From: Sipunculus nudus
Taxonomy: Eukaryota > Annelida > Sipuncula > Golfingiida > Sipunculidae
Direction: 5' to 3'
DNA: 64,000 nucleotides
Assembly (NCBI GenBank): GCA_026874595.1
Contig: CM049309.1
Coordinates: 91,284,723 to 91,348,722, forward strand
The position numbers were made by a program, and so were the translations under genes. Shown one piece after another: positions 51,201 to 62,762 of the stretch (the stretch's first letter is position 1; every line of letters starts with the position of its first letter). Under the pieces are notes generated by a model, which was not told where the DNA came from, made no database searches, and saw only the letters and a program-made list of their open reading frames with translations.

Positions 51201-51825
51201 TATTTGTTGTATACAAGACCTGTGGTGCCACCTACAATTGTTTTTGATTTTATGCATCTGTGTACATAACTCGAGGGTGGTTTTGAGTATTTGCTTGAAA
51301 TTTTGCATGTCCATATATCTTGGAGGGCTTTTTTCATACACAAGATTGGTGGTGCCACCTACAGTCATTTTTGTGCTGTGTCCATCGGTGTCAGTATTTC
51401 AAGAGTGAACTGTGTATAATTGGTGCTTGTACTCGGGTCCAATGTAAATGTACTTGTCACACATGTACTTGAAAAGTAATCAAGTACTTTTCAAATAATG
51501 GTCAAGCATGTTATTTTGGAAGCATTATACCTGACGTATATTCCATTACACAGGTTCGCATTAGGCCTGTAGATCTTGTTAAATATTCAGCAATTGCGAA
51601 TCAACTTTTTTCCTGTAAGCACGGCGTTATCATTGCAATAGTATACATTTTATAAATAACTGAAAGGAAAACTATTTCTTAGTCATCAATATAAACCTAG
51701 CATATCAACAAACCATGGTCCATATTTCCTTTCCCTCTCAGACAAAATCTCAATCTGTTATTATTTAAATTTCACCTTCTAGGTCAACCTCACCTGAGCA
51801 CAGTGACCCATGGGCCCCTTGTTTA
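48285..51825 (+). repeat. Dispersed repeat, copy D (longest)
   Basis: Starts with the family block (ATGTCATCTGAGCTATAGCG, GGTCCTTTATTTGGCCG) and ends CACCTGAGCACAGTGACC then CATGGGCCCCTTGTTT. It carries poly-C (48826-48837), a CACCACCACC tract, and an internal tandem of ~120-bp units at 50910-51400 (GATTTGATATATCA ... GGTGGCGCCACTTAC). No convincing coding sequence. Confidence 0.6.
50911..51400 (+). repeat. ~120-bp tandem repeat inside copy D, ~4 units
   Basis: Units start near 50911, 51025, 51153 and 51274. Each has a GATTTG(A/G)-type start, CCTGAAATT, a GTCTATACATCT block and ends with a GGTGGCGCCACCTAC-like motif. Divergence between units is high. Only short frames are present and none is conserved. 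Confidence 0.6.
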
Positions 51826-52333
51826 AATTAGAATTCCTGTTCTCTGGAGGCCTAGCGGATCTTGATGTAAAGTATCCTTCCACAAAGCTGTACCAAGAAA
51901 AGGTGCAAGAATTTTAAGCCTTAACAATATAAAATGCATGGGTGGGGGAGGGGTAGGAGTTTTGAAATAGTATTTTGGAAAAACCGATCATTTTCAAACA
52001 AGTATATATATGCATCGACACAAAATGTTTATCAGTGTATCTGAATCATATCCTCCTTAGTATAGTCAACGTGAAGAAGCGCTGTTTCATTAGTTACTCA
52101 CTATCAATCCAGTCGTGAGCAGGTGCGTTATCACAGCGACCGATGATAACGTATAACATGCTCGTGAGTCACTGCACTTTGTATGATTCCTCATCCATTG
52201 TCACTGTTACCAGTATGAACCAAATGGAATTTCACCAGCACAGTTTGTCACAACTGAAGGTTAAGTATCAATAGCGATAACCTACAGACATACATGCTGG
52301 CCGGAGATATGACACACACACACACATATATAT

Positions 52334-52481
52334 CATGGGCGTCGAATGGTCTGCAACGGTGGAGGGGATATATATATATATAAATGCATGCATGCATACA
52401 TAAATATAATGTGGCCAGTGGCGTCAATTTTTCTTCCAGGGTGGGGGGGGGGGGGATGACCGTGTATATATACACAAACAC

Positions 52482-52512
<31 letters not shown>

Positions 52513-52554
52513 AATAATTATACACCTTTTTCAGCGTCTCTGTGTGACATATTC

Positions 52555-52601
<47 letters not shown>

Positions 52602-53826
52602 TTATACATATACATACTTAAACATTTTTTAAATAATTATGTTTTAGAAAATAAGTTATTTTGTGAATTCTAAGCAAGGTTTAGATATAACAGTTTTAGT
52701 AAATGGACCCAAAGTCTTTAATTCTATTTATTAATATATTTTATTTGCAATATTATAATATTTTTCTCTGAAAAGTGGGGGGGGGGGGATGTTTACATTG
52801 ACCATCCCCCCCCCCCCCCCCCTAAATTGACGCCCCTGTATATGGTCTATATATCAGGGCACGAAAATTCTGTGTTGTTACTATTTTTCATTAGTATTTT
52901 AGTGTTTGATAATTTTGAAAATATATGCACAGGTGCCAAATACTGTTATTTCGTTCTCATTTGATTAGAAATAGTATATTTGCATAAAGACGCCGTCTAT
53001 AGCACCCCCAGAAAGAGAGCCAGTCAGAGACTCGTATCTAAACGCCTGCGCGCTCAGTTTCATTCATGTGATTTCATGGCGGGATATTGTCTGTGAGCAA
53101 CGGCTTCAGTGCTTACAAGTTGGACATCATAAGCAGATGATTGGCCACGATCTTTTTTTTTGTTGAGAGGATATGTTCTTCAGGAGTTTTCCAAACTATC
53201 ATGCATGTGAACCGAAAACTTATAAACGCAGGGGTAACGTACAGGATGTAACCATCATGCCACGAGTTTACGACCTTGTTATTTTTGCATGCATGCCAGA
53301 AGTAAAGACAAGTAGAGCTATTTAAAAATGCCGGTGTTTTGCATTATGTCCGATTGTTCGATTAATTTTTGAGTGAAAAAAAAATGGGAATTCCGGTTCG
53401 CGCTATTGGTCTTCTTCCTAATATTCCTTAGCAACAATTCTGTTTGACAATTCGACAACAGCTTTACCGTTGTATTGCACTTGTAAAGCGCCTGCCGTGT
53501 CCTGACCAGTGCTGTCAACACATACTCTCGTGCGGATGACTCATGCCATGTCTAGCCTAATTTTATAATGAAATGTATTAAATTAAGCATGTGGTTAATT
53601 ATTTATCCATTTTGGGATGGAGTAAAACAATTTAAAAAAGCAAAAAAAAAAATCGTTTCACAAATAATGTACAAAATCAAGCAAAAATGCTAAATAAGGA
53701 CGTTTGGGAATTCTCTAAATGTGACTAAAACGTGAGAGGGACAATTAATGTGCTGTCCCGCCTGGGGAAAAAGTGGGGGGGGGGGGGGGGGACATGTCCC
53801 TCCTGTCCCCCACCTTTCGACGCCCA

Positions 53827-53828
<2 letters not shown>
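52334..53828. mobile_element. Outer poly-G/poly-C-associated element of a nested pair
   Basis: The left end (TATCATGGGCGTCGAA near 52331) and the right end (TTTCGACGCCCATGATA near 53816) are inverted copies, and the right side has a long poly-G (53777-53790) with a CCCC block beside it. Both ends abut (TA)n tracts. About 1.5 kb with no transposase frame. It contains the inner element listed separately. Confidence 0.5.
52422..52842. mobile_element. Inner poly-G/poly-C-ended MITE, ~420 bp
   Basis: The left end GTGGCGTCAATTTTTCTTCC followed by a G run (52441-52454) and the right end, a C run (52806-52822) followed by TAAATTGACGCCCC, are inverted repeats. The interior is almost pure AT with (TA)n tracts at 52489-52511 and 52559-52597. 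Non-coding. Confidence 0.6.

Positions 53829-53877
<49 letters not shown>
53829..53877. repeat. (TA)n microsatellite
   Basis: About 49 bp of AT alternation directly next to the outer element's right end. Confidence 0.95.
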
Positions 53878-53883
<6 letters not shown>

Positions 53884-54141
53884 CATATTAATCGAACTGC
53901 CACTAGCACATGCATGCCAATACCAGAAGCAGCAGGTTTATGATTAAGATAGGCCTGTGTATTTATACCTGAAGGCTAATTCACAAACTCATCAGCGGAA
54001 CTTGTACCACTTTGCGCTAAGTTAAACAAATTACTGTTTACAAGACAATTTATCTAAGGACTCAGTCACGATCGAGCGGTGAGTTATCACTTATTGTAAG
54101 GTTGTACTTGGCACGATTAGTCAGCAGCTTGGATAAACACA

Positions 54142-54147
54142 TATAAA
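54142..54147 (+). promoter_or_regulatory. TATA box of the beta-lactamase-like gene (putative)
   Basis: TATAAA 47-52 nt upstream of the ATG at 54194. With normal spacing, transcription would start near 54172 and the 5' UTR would be about 20 nt. No other promoter evidence. Confidence 0.4.
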
Positions 54148-54193
54148 CCAGTGTTTAAAGCAGAGTCAGTACACGTGTTGATAGACTCCAGTC

Positions 54194-57100
54194 ATGAAGA
54201 TTCTTCTCGTTGCGTTGGTGACCCTGTACCTGACAGAATCCTGTGTCCAAGGTTCCGTGGCGTCTAAGCTTGGACAGACTGAGGGGTCCCTGGTGTCGGA
54301 ACTTGGACGAGATGTAGAAGCTACTGTCAATCACGTGATGCGGTGTCGTCGGATGCCCGGGATGATCTTGGCTGTGTATCGTGACCAGCTGCCCCCTGTG
54401 ACTGCTGTGTACGGTAAACGTGAGCTGTTCTTGCCAGTCAACGATCCTCGAGCCCGGGCTACTCCGGACACTCGTTTCTGTATCGGCTCCTTAACGAAGG
54501 CCTTCACGTCCGCCCTGATCAGTCAGCTGCTAGCAGAGTCTAATGGCAGGTAATGATCATATATACGTCCGATAAACCTACTCCGAATCTAATGTCCATC
54601 ACATGTATATGCCAACACAGATAAATTGTGTCCAGTTAGTTATACCAGAGGTAAAAGTGTTTGATTACGTTATATTATCATTACAAAAGTAATGGCTACT
54701 CCCAAATCCCAAAGTAACTTACACACTTGATTTAACAAAGATTTCATTAACAAAGAAAGTCCATTTCCTGCCGCAAGTTTTTCGTTCCTTTGAATATTTG
54801 TTTCTTATCACGTGTTTACTCAGTCTCCAGACATGAGTGTGGCAGCAATGTGCAGCGGATCCCTGGGTGACCTACCACAATAAAATAACGATATGGAAAA
54901 GCAACCTGATTTCCGCCGGTGTTTACATCTTAATATAAAAACTTATCACCTGAGACATTTACAGTCTCTCTTTCTCAGTCTCATTTTCTCCTGACCTGCA
55001 GACATTCCAGTCATGAATGATTATTTCTTCAAGAATCAAGATCAGGAAATGTCATTGACAGTAACCATGTGGTATCTCTGCTGTGAATAACCAAGAGGTT
55101 GTTCATCCAACGTTAATCATTGTCAATGAAAAGTCTACATCCAATAAATTTGACCCAGGATGAAGTTTGACAGAATTAGAACTTAAAATAAATACGAGTG
55201 TTCAGGCAGTAACTTTAATACTACTCGCTACAGGGCCTTATAAATAAATATGTCATACGCAACAATAATTATTTGACAGAAAGACAAGGTCTGGTTTTGT
55301 ATGTGAATTTTCTTTCTGAAAGACGAGCAGGCGTTTTACTTGTGCAAAGAAGGTAAAATTTCCACCATTTATAGTTTGTTGACAAGTATCCTGCCAACAG
55401 GTAAAGTAACGAATTTACCTAACATGCCCATGCATTATAGGATAGGGTTCTTATAAATTACTCAAGTAATGACAAGTAAACGTGGCTATACGCTTAAAAC
55501 ACACTTGAAAGGATATGCAGTCAACATTGGTATAGATATATTCAGTGTTAGTTCGAAAGATGAAAGGTAAGAAATTTAGAAAGAAATATGTTTTTCAGTG
55601 TCACGTGGGACACTACCTTGCGCAAACTTTTCGGAAATCAGTTTCGTCTGGTGGATGTCTGGAGAAGCAACAAGACCACCATCCGCGATCTACTGGCGCA
55701 CAAAATAGGGTTCGCTCAGTATCCGGGCGCCTGGGTCATGGGATGGGACCCAACGAAACCCCGAGAGGATTATTGCAGGTAAGACGCCGACGAGATTGTA
55801 AATGAAATATGTAAAATAAAACGTATGTTGTTTTTGGGGAGATTTAAGTTGATAACGCTATAAACTTTTGCATCATCTATCTTATTTACACCTCTATCTT
55901 ATTTCAAAGTACAGTACTCACAGATATTAATGTACAAATTTTAACTGCAAGGCTCGCATGGTGCAAACTCTGTACGACAGGTCAACGGACACTTAGATAA
56001 AGTTGCAGTACAAACTAAAGTCTGACGTTCTAAACCAAGGATAAAATCGATTTTTTAAACTAATTTGTTCCCGTGCTATCTGTTTTTTTCTGAAAGGTCA
56101 AAGTTTACTTTTCTTTACGATGTTTGTAACGTGAACTGACTTCTGTGACAGAAGTAAGATCATGTCTCGTAGCTATTTCTATATATATTAAAGAGAGGTT
56201 CCTTCACTGATGGACTGTTGATGATTTGTTTTCTTTTAGCCGGTTGTACTACATCCACGGACAATTTGACTTCCGACAGCGGTTTTACTACAGTAATTTC
56301 GGGTACATGCTGGCGGCGTGCGTGGTCGAGAAACTGACCGGCAAACCTTACATGACTGTCATCAAGGAGCGACTGTTTGATCCACTGGGAATGAACAAAA
56401 CCGAGTTCCCAATGAGCGGTAATGATTGGAGCAAGTACGCTCTGTCCTACGTCTGGGTACCTGAAGAGAACAACTACCGACAAATGTACAACGTTATTGT
56501 AGAGTAGGTATTGTTATAATTTTCTGCAGAGGTCCCAAATCATGCTTCATTAAATTAAACTAACCTGGTCATTAAAGGTATAACGTAACCCTAAATCTTA
56601 AAATCAAATTCATCATAGCCCGCTTTCGGTATAAACTTTGATTAGAAGTTCTGAAGATTAGAGTATGGGTAAACTTTTACAAATAATGTTTTTTCTTTGT
56701 TTTACCTGCATATAAAAGCATGCATGTATAAAGTCAAAGGCAGTACACTCTTCAAAAACGATATTTCATCATCCGTGCTCTGGTCTAGACTAACTTAATC
56801 TTGCCACATTAATTTACTTGTTTCATGAATAAAAGTAAACTTACAGTAAATATTCTTGTTTACTTGGCCTCTATCTCAGCACACGGCGACGGAATGATCC
56901 ACACGCCACTGACTGAGGCCCTTGCATTTCAGTCCCAGACATTACTTCGTGATTCCGCCCTTCTGCCTGGACTAAACTAACAAACGACATCTGCATTGCC
57001 TGATTTAGAGAAAAAAAAATCAACAATCGGTCAGCTTGCTAAATTAATGTCATTAAACGCTTTTCATGCGCTGATACGCTCCCGAGGCAGCGGAAATCTT

Positions 57101-59851
57101 GCGCTTCTAAAGAAGCAACTGATTTTCACGCTGCCAGCTGTGACCGTTTATGATATATTTAGACACCAGGTGGCGGTTTGTTGTCCACTGAAATAAACGT
57201 GCGTACGATGTGACAAGCAGCCAATCAGATGCAAAAAAACAAACACTCAACAGGCATCCTGGTTCCGCCCATTGCCGCGCTTCAAGCGCCGTTTGATGAG
57301 TTTCCGGTCGAATTTAAATTGCTCCCTCTGCATTCTCGCATCATCGACCGATTCGATTATGACATTATGACTGTGTTAGCGTAGCCATGTATCTGTTGTC
57401 TGCAGAACTGAAACCAGCCAGCGAGGTGTGCACGCAGCCTTTGTTGTTACGTTTCGTTTGAATTACAGCTCACCGGCCGAGCATCCTATGTGCCAAGGCC
57501 CTAAGCAAACCACGTCAGGGGCAATTCTCTCTGCGATTGTGGCCTGTTTAGACGGTTACGCTGGGGGAGGAGCTGTCACTAAAAAAGAAATGAATATGAT
57601 TGGCTCCGTGTATTCCTCGCTTGGCTTTGTCTTCCAGCACAAAGTTTAATCTGATTGGACAAAAATACAGTGCTCCCCTCTGGTGTTGCAAAGCAGGATA
57701 CGAGGTCATAACAAACAGCGCCTTACGATATAGGAAGTAGCCCTATAGATAAAGCGCTGTGTAAAGAGCGTAATGCGCTGACTGAACAAATAAACCAGGT
57801 TAAGTTCGAATAATGACAAAAGGCTACAATATTTGCTCCATAGTGCAGTGGTTACTATCCCCAAACCCCCACAGTCACTTGATTCTGTCCGGAAATATTC
57901 AAAAAAGTCTTTTACAAAAATATAATAATTAAAAAATAATTTTACAGTAAAAAAATAGTGCCAACATTCCAATTGGCAATCAAGCCATGAAAAATCTGAA
58001 CTTTTTTGTGAAACTTTTTTGTGACAAACAGGGATTTCCGGCCTGCGGAGAGTTCAGGTGGAATATGCAGCACGGCAGACGACATGATCAAATGGCTTCG
58101 GTTCCAACTGAACAACGGTAAAATCGGAGACCGACAGGTGGTGGCCAGTGAATTTCTCATCAACACTCTGCAGCGTCAGATGGCCGTGCGACCGGAGCCT
58201 GGCCGTAGCTACTTCCCTCAGTACCCTATCTCCATGGACACCTCTACTTACGGCTTCGGTTGGAACATTGGGCATTACAGAGGTTGGCAAAATATAATAT
58301 ACATACAGTACATAGTGTGTGGTTGCAATATAAAGAACAGTTCTACTGTTTTAGAATTCCAATAAAATTTAAACACATTCGTAAACACATTGTAGGATTA
58401 GTAGGCTTCCAAAACATTTTTTTAACATTCATCTGTTTATGCAGGCTCATAAACAACAGAATAGGATACAAATAATTAATATTACCCTGCGTGAAATCAC
58501 CTTGTTTCAACGATGAAGTATCTCGTTCCTGTGAGACAGTTTCGTAGTAAAACTATACAGAATTCAAAATGCTGTGAATAAGTTTTCCTTGATAGTGTAT
58601 AATACTTAATATGAAAACAGAGTGGACGCATTGTCAATGTACACTCCTGCGGGGTGTGAATATCTCACAGAATTACCCGGGTTTGTGTGACCTTCCTCTC
58701 GTGGTTTATTTGAAATATATGAATTCAGAGGAAAATGCCAAATTAAAAGAACACAAAATTTTAAGTTTGCTTTGGCGATAAATTATATTGATGGATGAGA
58801 TTTAAGTGCTAAGTTTTTCTTAATTTTGCTCAGAATGCTAATTTCGCTGCTTCGCATACAGAAGTACGAAGGTGAGACATGTCTAGTTTAATAATTTGCA
58901 AAGGCAACAGTTCTAATGTTAATAAAAACGCCTCCACGAATATTCTTGAACGATGCACACTGATCACCCATGTTGGTGACAAGTGTTTATGTATGTAGAG
59001 TAATTATGTTTATGGATTTCCTGCAGTACAGCAGCATGTAAATAATGTGTACAATTACACATTATTTTTCAGGTTTCCTTCGGAACGACCACGCGGGTAC
59101 TTTGTCTGGCTATTCATCACAGATAACCATGTACCCGGACAGGAAAGTTGGCATCGTCACAGCGGTCAACGGTCCGATGCATGGCGACTCTTACAACGGT
59201 CAGCTAGCGCTGCATCACTACCTCAGTGACGTCATTCTAGGATTGGACCCATGGCTTGACAACCAGACGCTGTGCAGCTTCCCAGAGCTTGAAAACAGCA
59301 CTGCGTCTTTGCAGGGACCAAGGAAAGAAGAGAATACCGAAGACCACGTTAAAGATGAACAGATCGCACAATGGTACAAGAAACTACATATATCCGGAAC
59401 GAAGCAAAATCAAGACAAACAATCCGTAAACTGGCAGGCCTATGTGGGCACGTACGGGCATCCTTTATTTGGCAATCTCACGGTTTTCTACAACAGCACA
59501 GACAGCCGGTTACATTTCGTGGCCGGGAAGCACGGTACAGGTTTCTTGTTTCAGGTTGGGAATGATATGGGCAATGTCTTTCTGGTTGAGTTTTACGGTG
59601 CCTGCTGGTATTTCTTTAACACAGGGCAAGCGAAGGGACAGACAGTACCTATTGAATTTACCGAGAGGAGGGGCAACATATTCAATGCTGTACTGGCATA
59701 TGGTTATGAACCAAGTTTTCCCCCTACATTCCGCCGTGGCGTGTTATGGAACCAACCACCAACCACCGGAAAAGGGACAACCGTGTCTTATCCAGGACTA
59801 GCAGTTTTAATAACTTCACTGTACTGCGTTCTGCACACATGTCGATTTTAA
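54194..59851 (+). CDS. Secreted serine beta-lactamase / penicillin-binding-protein-like protein (gigasin-6-like)
   Basis: Five exons join in phase to 609 residues plus stop: 54194-54549, 55599-55778, 56240-56503, 58032-58282, 59073-59851. Residues 1-20 (MKILLVALVTLYLTESCVQG) are a signal peptide. The serine beta-lactamase/DD-peptidase triad is intact: S99-L-T-K102 (nucleophile and base), Y196-S-N198, and H357-A-G359 in place of KTG/HTG. Typical family stretches surround them: TTIRDLLAHKIGF, FGYMLAACVVEKLTGKPY, PAESSGGICSTADDMIKWL and GTLSGYSSQITMYPD. After residue ~430 a second, lipocalin-like C-terminal region as in animal family members may follow. The last ~18 residues (GLAVLITSLYCVLHTCRF) are hydrophobic, suggesting a GPI signal or membrane anchor. 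Animal relatives include LACTB-type and shell-matrix gigasin-6 proteins; substrate unknown. After exon 3, donor GA|GTAGGT is chosen because the next one adds a stop. Donor 58283 (GTTGGC) is weak. A poly(A) signal AATAAA lies at 59878-59883. Confidence 0.88.
57000..57665. other. Compositionally distinct island in intron 3 of the beta-lactamase-like gene
   Basis: More G/C-rich than the DNA around it, with CCAAT boxes in both directions (CCAATCAG near 57220; ATTGG near 57600 and 57654). A short open frame at 57428-57649 looks protein-like in composition but has no recognised homologue. It may be an insertion of unknown origin or an internal promoter. Function not assigned. Confidence 0.25.
57727..57830 (+). 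mobile_element. SINE-like fragment (tRNA-derived head)
   Basis: AAGTAGCCCTATAGATAAAG resembles an A box, and GGTTAAGTTCGAATA downstream resembles a B box. Related in style to the element at 2815. Truncated, weak support. Confidence 0.3.
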
Positions 59852-61332
59852 ATAGATCTTTCTTATTTTATCTTGAGAATAAAATAGGCAAAACCTGCGA
59901 TTTACAGAGATAAAGTAACTATTAAAATTCAGTTGTCACATGAATTCATATACATGTAGTTGGTTATTGTCTTTTTCCCTAGAGGAAATTAGTTGCATTT
60001 CATAGTCTGTTTTCTTGAATGTCTTAATTTAAGCACATGAAAATAAAATTTAATAATATTCCAAATAATGCGTTAAATCCAGATGACAACCCAAATGACC
60101 AGGTGTAAGTGGGGGGAGACTGGACATCATTTGGCCTGGACTGGGTTCACCAGCAAAAAAAATACTTGAGAGAAGATTAAGACAATCAACAAATCACTGT
60201 TTCCCTTTTTTATGGCTTATTAGATAATTTTTACTTTTCCAGAAGTGAAATCTAAAATTCTAAAATTCATGACTTTTCAGGGCTTAAATTCGTTTTTGCC
60301 TAATCTAGGATTACTGAACACTGCTCTAGATCAAGTCAGAACACGTTAAACTTTCATTCTTTTAATAAATAAATCAATCACTGTGCACATTACCTGCTGG
60401 CTATTTACAGTGATTTCTTTTTATCTCTACAGAAGCTAGCTGTCACACAGCCCTAAGAAATAAGCCACCAGAAATAAAATGTTCTAGGATTCCATTTATT
60501 TACTCCACAAACAAAGACTCTGTGCACGTGATGTACAGACATTTTTACCCACAGTGTGGCCTTGTATTTACTCCACACACAGAGACACTGTGCGCATGAT
60601 GTACAGACATTTTTAGCCACACTGTGGCCTTGTATTTACTCCACACACAGAGACACTGTGCACATGATGTACAGACATTTTTAGCCACAGTATGGCCTTG
60701 TATTTACTCCACACACAGAGACACTGTGCACATGATGTACAGACATTTTTAGCCACAGTGTGGCCCTGTGCTGACTAGGACCATGGCCTCCTAGTTTTTG
60801 TTTAAAACATCAGTCTCAGGATCTGTAACATTTGGCCACAAAAATGGAAATCCATTAAGAGTTGAACACTACAGCAGACAATTTGTTCTGGACACTGCAT
60901 TGTCACAATTTTTTACCACTCATGAATATGCAACAACATGGACTTCATGCCTCTAAACAGATGGCAGGATTATGCCTCGGTAAGATATTACCCATATCCT
61001 GCCAATCCTTTTCACCATTTGTACTTTTTCAGTCTCAAATATTTTGTCCTTGTCCGAGGCATTTTGTCCTTTTTGTCTGAAGCATTTTAACATTTTCACT
61101 GAAGCATTTTGTCCCCCCTCCCCATTTCTTCTTTCAAACTTTCTATAGGTACAGGAAGAGGTTCATGACACTGGATTTACTGACCCCCCGTCTGATGAAC
61201 TTCTTGGTAGTCTTTGTTGTGGACGTCACATTTCTGGCTTCTGAACTCTAGCATTATTTTGGATGTTTCATTGGGTTTAAATGTATCCAAAACAAGGTAA
61301 ATGAAATTTAAATTATATAAAATGACTGATCA
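59852..61332. other. Convergent intergenic / 3' UTR region
   Basis: Between two genes that face each other. It holds the poly(A) signals of the beta-lactamase-like gene (59878-59883, and an AATAAA near 60043) and a 68-bp tandem array (60488-60775). The rest probably includes the 3' UTR of the minus-strand gene; a minus-strand AATAAA candidate lies at 60495-60500. No coding frame of interest. Confidence 0.5.
60488..60775. repeat. 68-bp tandem repeat, ~4 copies
   Basis: Units include TTTACTCCACACACAGAGAC, ATGTACAGACATTTTTAGCC and CAGTGTGGCCTTG. Identical phases at 60562, 60630 and 60698 give a period of 68 bp. The first and last copies are less well conserved. Confidence 0.9.
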
Positions 61333-61736
61333 TCAGTCTGGAGAGCTAGGTGGAGTCCTTGCTATTAGAGGTGAGTTAACGTTGCTGGCTTCTGAGCTGT
61401 AGTCTGTGTTTTGAAGCCTCAGTAAGAGCTCTGGCTTGTCAGGCCAGTCATGTTTCTCATGTTTATGTTTATGTTTGTGCTTGTGTTTATTCTTTTTCTT
61501 CTTTTTCTTGGCTTTATGCGACTTGCTCTGAGATCCTTCATCACGGATGATTTTAATACTAGTTCCCAGTCCTTCTGGTGTGGCTGGTACTCCCCCTGTG
61601 GCACCCTCTGTGGACAGGACCAGAGATGCTGACATCTGTGGCTCCTGCTGTCCTGGCAGTGCATGTGGCTGTAAGATCTGCTTGGTGGAGGCTGAAAACA
61701 TGCTGGGATGGAAGGACGTAGGGGCAGAAGTAGAGG
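61333..61736 (-). CDS. Last exon of a gene encoding a Lys/His-rich C-terminal tail, possibly TAF2
   Basis: Minus-strand exon running from an acceptor (TTTCACAG just above 61736) to a TGA at 61333-61335, about 134 codons. It is Ser/Thr/Ala-rich, then has a basic stretch of K residues and alternating KHKHKHKH, and ends NSPLIARTPPSSPD. The TFIID subunit TAF2 of animals, as I recall, ends in a similar KKHKHKHKH tract and a short Ser/Pro-rich tail, so TAF2 is the best guess; other nuclear proteins with such tails are possible. A likely preceding exon at 62237-62295 (frame ELSCHILDYLSHMNHVP) has an AG acceptor, a strong GTAAGA donor and a matching phase (G|CC). A weaker one at 63021-63068 also fits in phase but has a poor donor. 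The rest of the gene lies beyond the right edge. Confidence 0.45.
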
Positions 61737-62236
61737 CTGTGAAATAAACAAATATCAAACAGCATTACTGGCATGATCTATTCACATAGTGTTGTCCTGT
61801 TCATGTGACTGAACAATTTTTTTTAAATATTATTGTGAAGCCCTTAGGAATGATACAATACACAAAAGTAAAATAATATGCATTGGAATAGAAACTGCTC
61901 TCAGATCAATCAACCATAAAGGTACAGAATTGACCTATTCATGAACTCTATGTAACCTTAATTGCAAAATCATTCAATGAATAGTCATAAGCACTGGACT
62001 ATCAAGCAACCAAGCAGGTGACTGTTGGCATTGTAAACTGTCAATCATCTGACAAGCACAAAATTTACATAATTTAGTAGAGCCCTGCCAAACAGAACAT
62101 GAGTAGTCTTTACCAGTACCCATGTTGGCATGTTTTCTGGGATATTTTTTTTTATACAAAGGAGATAGTATAAAGTTTTAGGCCATAGGTTGCAGGAGCC
62201 ATTCCTCCGACTACCCAGTGAATACAAATGTCTTAC

Positions 62237-62295
62237 CTGGCACGTGATTCATATGAGACAAATAATCCAAAATATGGCAAGACAGTTCACAATGA
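62237..62295 (-). CDS. Candidate penultimate exon of the same minus-strand gene
   Basis: 59 nt flanked by AGCAG| on the minus strand above 62295 and |GTAAGA below 62237. Its only stop-free frame leaves one base at each side and joins in phase to exon 61333-61736. Residues read HCELSCHILDYLSHMNHVP. No recognised domain; supported by splice signals and phase only. Confidence 0.35.
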
Positions 62296-62506
62296 CTGCT
62301 ATATATTAATCAATGGAGAAAAGTGATTCCAGTTAATGACGTCAGTCAATGTGAAGTCATACGTCATCAACTTTTGTGACATTATTGTTTGTAAACAGCT
62401 GTCACAACCACAGGCATGGAAGACCTTCTGTGAAGGAGCATTTTGGGGGCTCATTAAAATAATTATGATAAAAGGGCAGTACATATGGGCTGTGTCGTGG
62501 ATAGGT

Positions 62507-62762
62507 CAATTACAATAATTTTTTTCTTTTTTTCTTTTATTGAAACAATAACAAAACAACTTGTTGACAAATACAGACATAGAACATACATACAAAGGTG
62601 CTTGGCTATAAGTTTGTATACTATACCAATGTACGTATAGTCAAGCGCCTCTGTATGAATGTTCCATGCCTGTATACAAACGTATAGCCGAGCGCCTTTG
62701 TTTGTACTTTCTATGTCTGTATTTGTCAATAAGTTGTCATGTTATTGTTTCAATTACAATAA
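62507..62762. mobile_element. Palindromic MITE-like element with 12-bp flanking repeats
   Basis: Flanked by the direct repeat CAATTACAATAA (62507-62518 and 62751-62762). The arms are inverted: TTGAAACAATAACA ... GACAAATACAGACATAGAA on the left and its near complement on the right (62680-62755). Two direct copies of a ~58-bp block around AGC(C/A)AAGCGCCT... / GCCGAGCGCCTTTG lie inside. The RNA could form a long hairpin. Class unknown. Confidence 0.55.

Noticed and set aside
54194-59851. Bacterial contamination or recent transfer of a beta-lactamase gene
   Set aside because: Five exons with GT-AG introns, a signal peptide and surrounding animal repeats; such proteins are a normal animal family.
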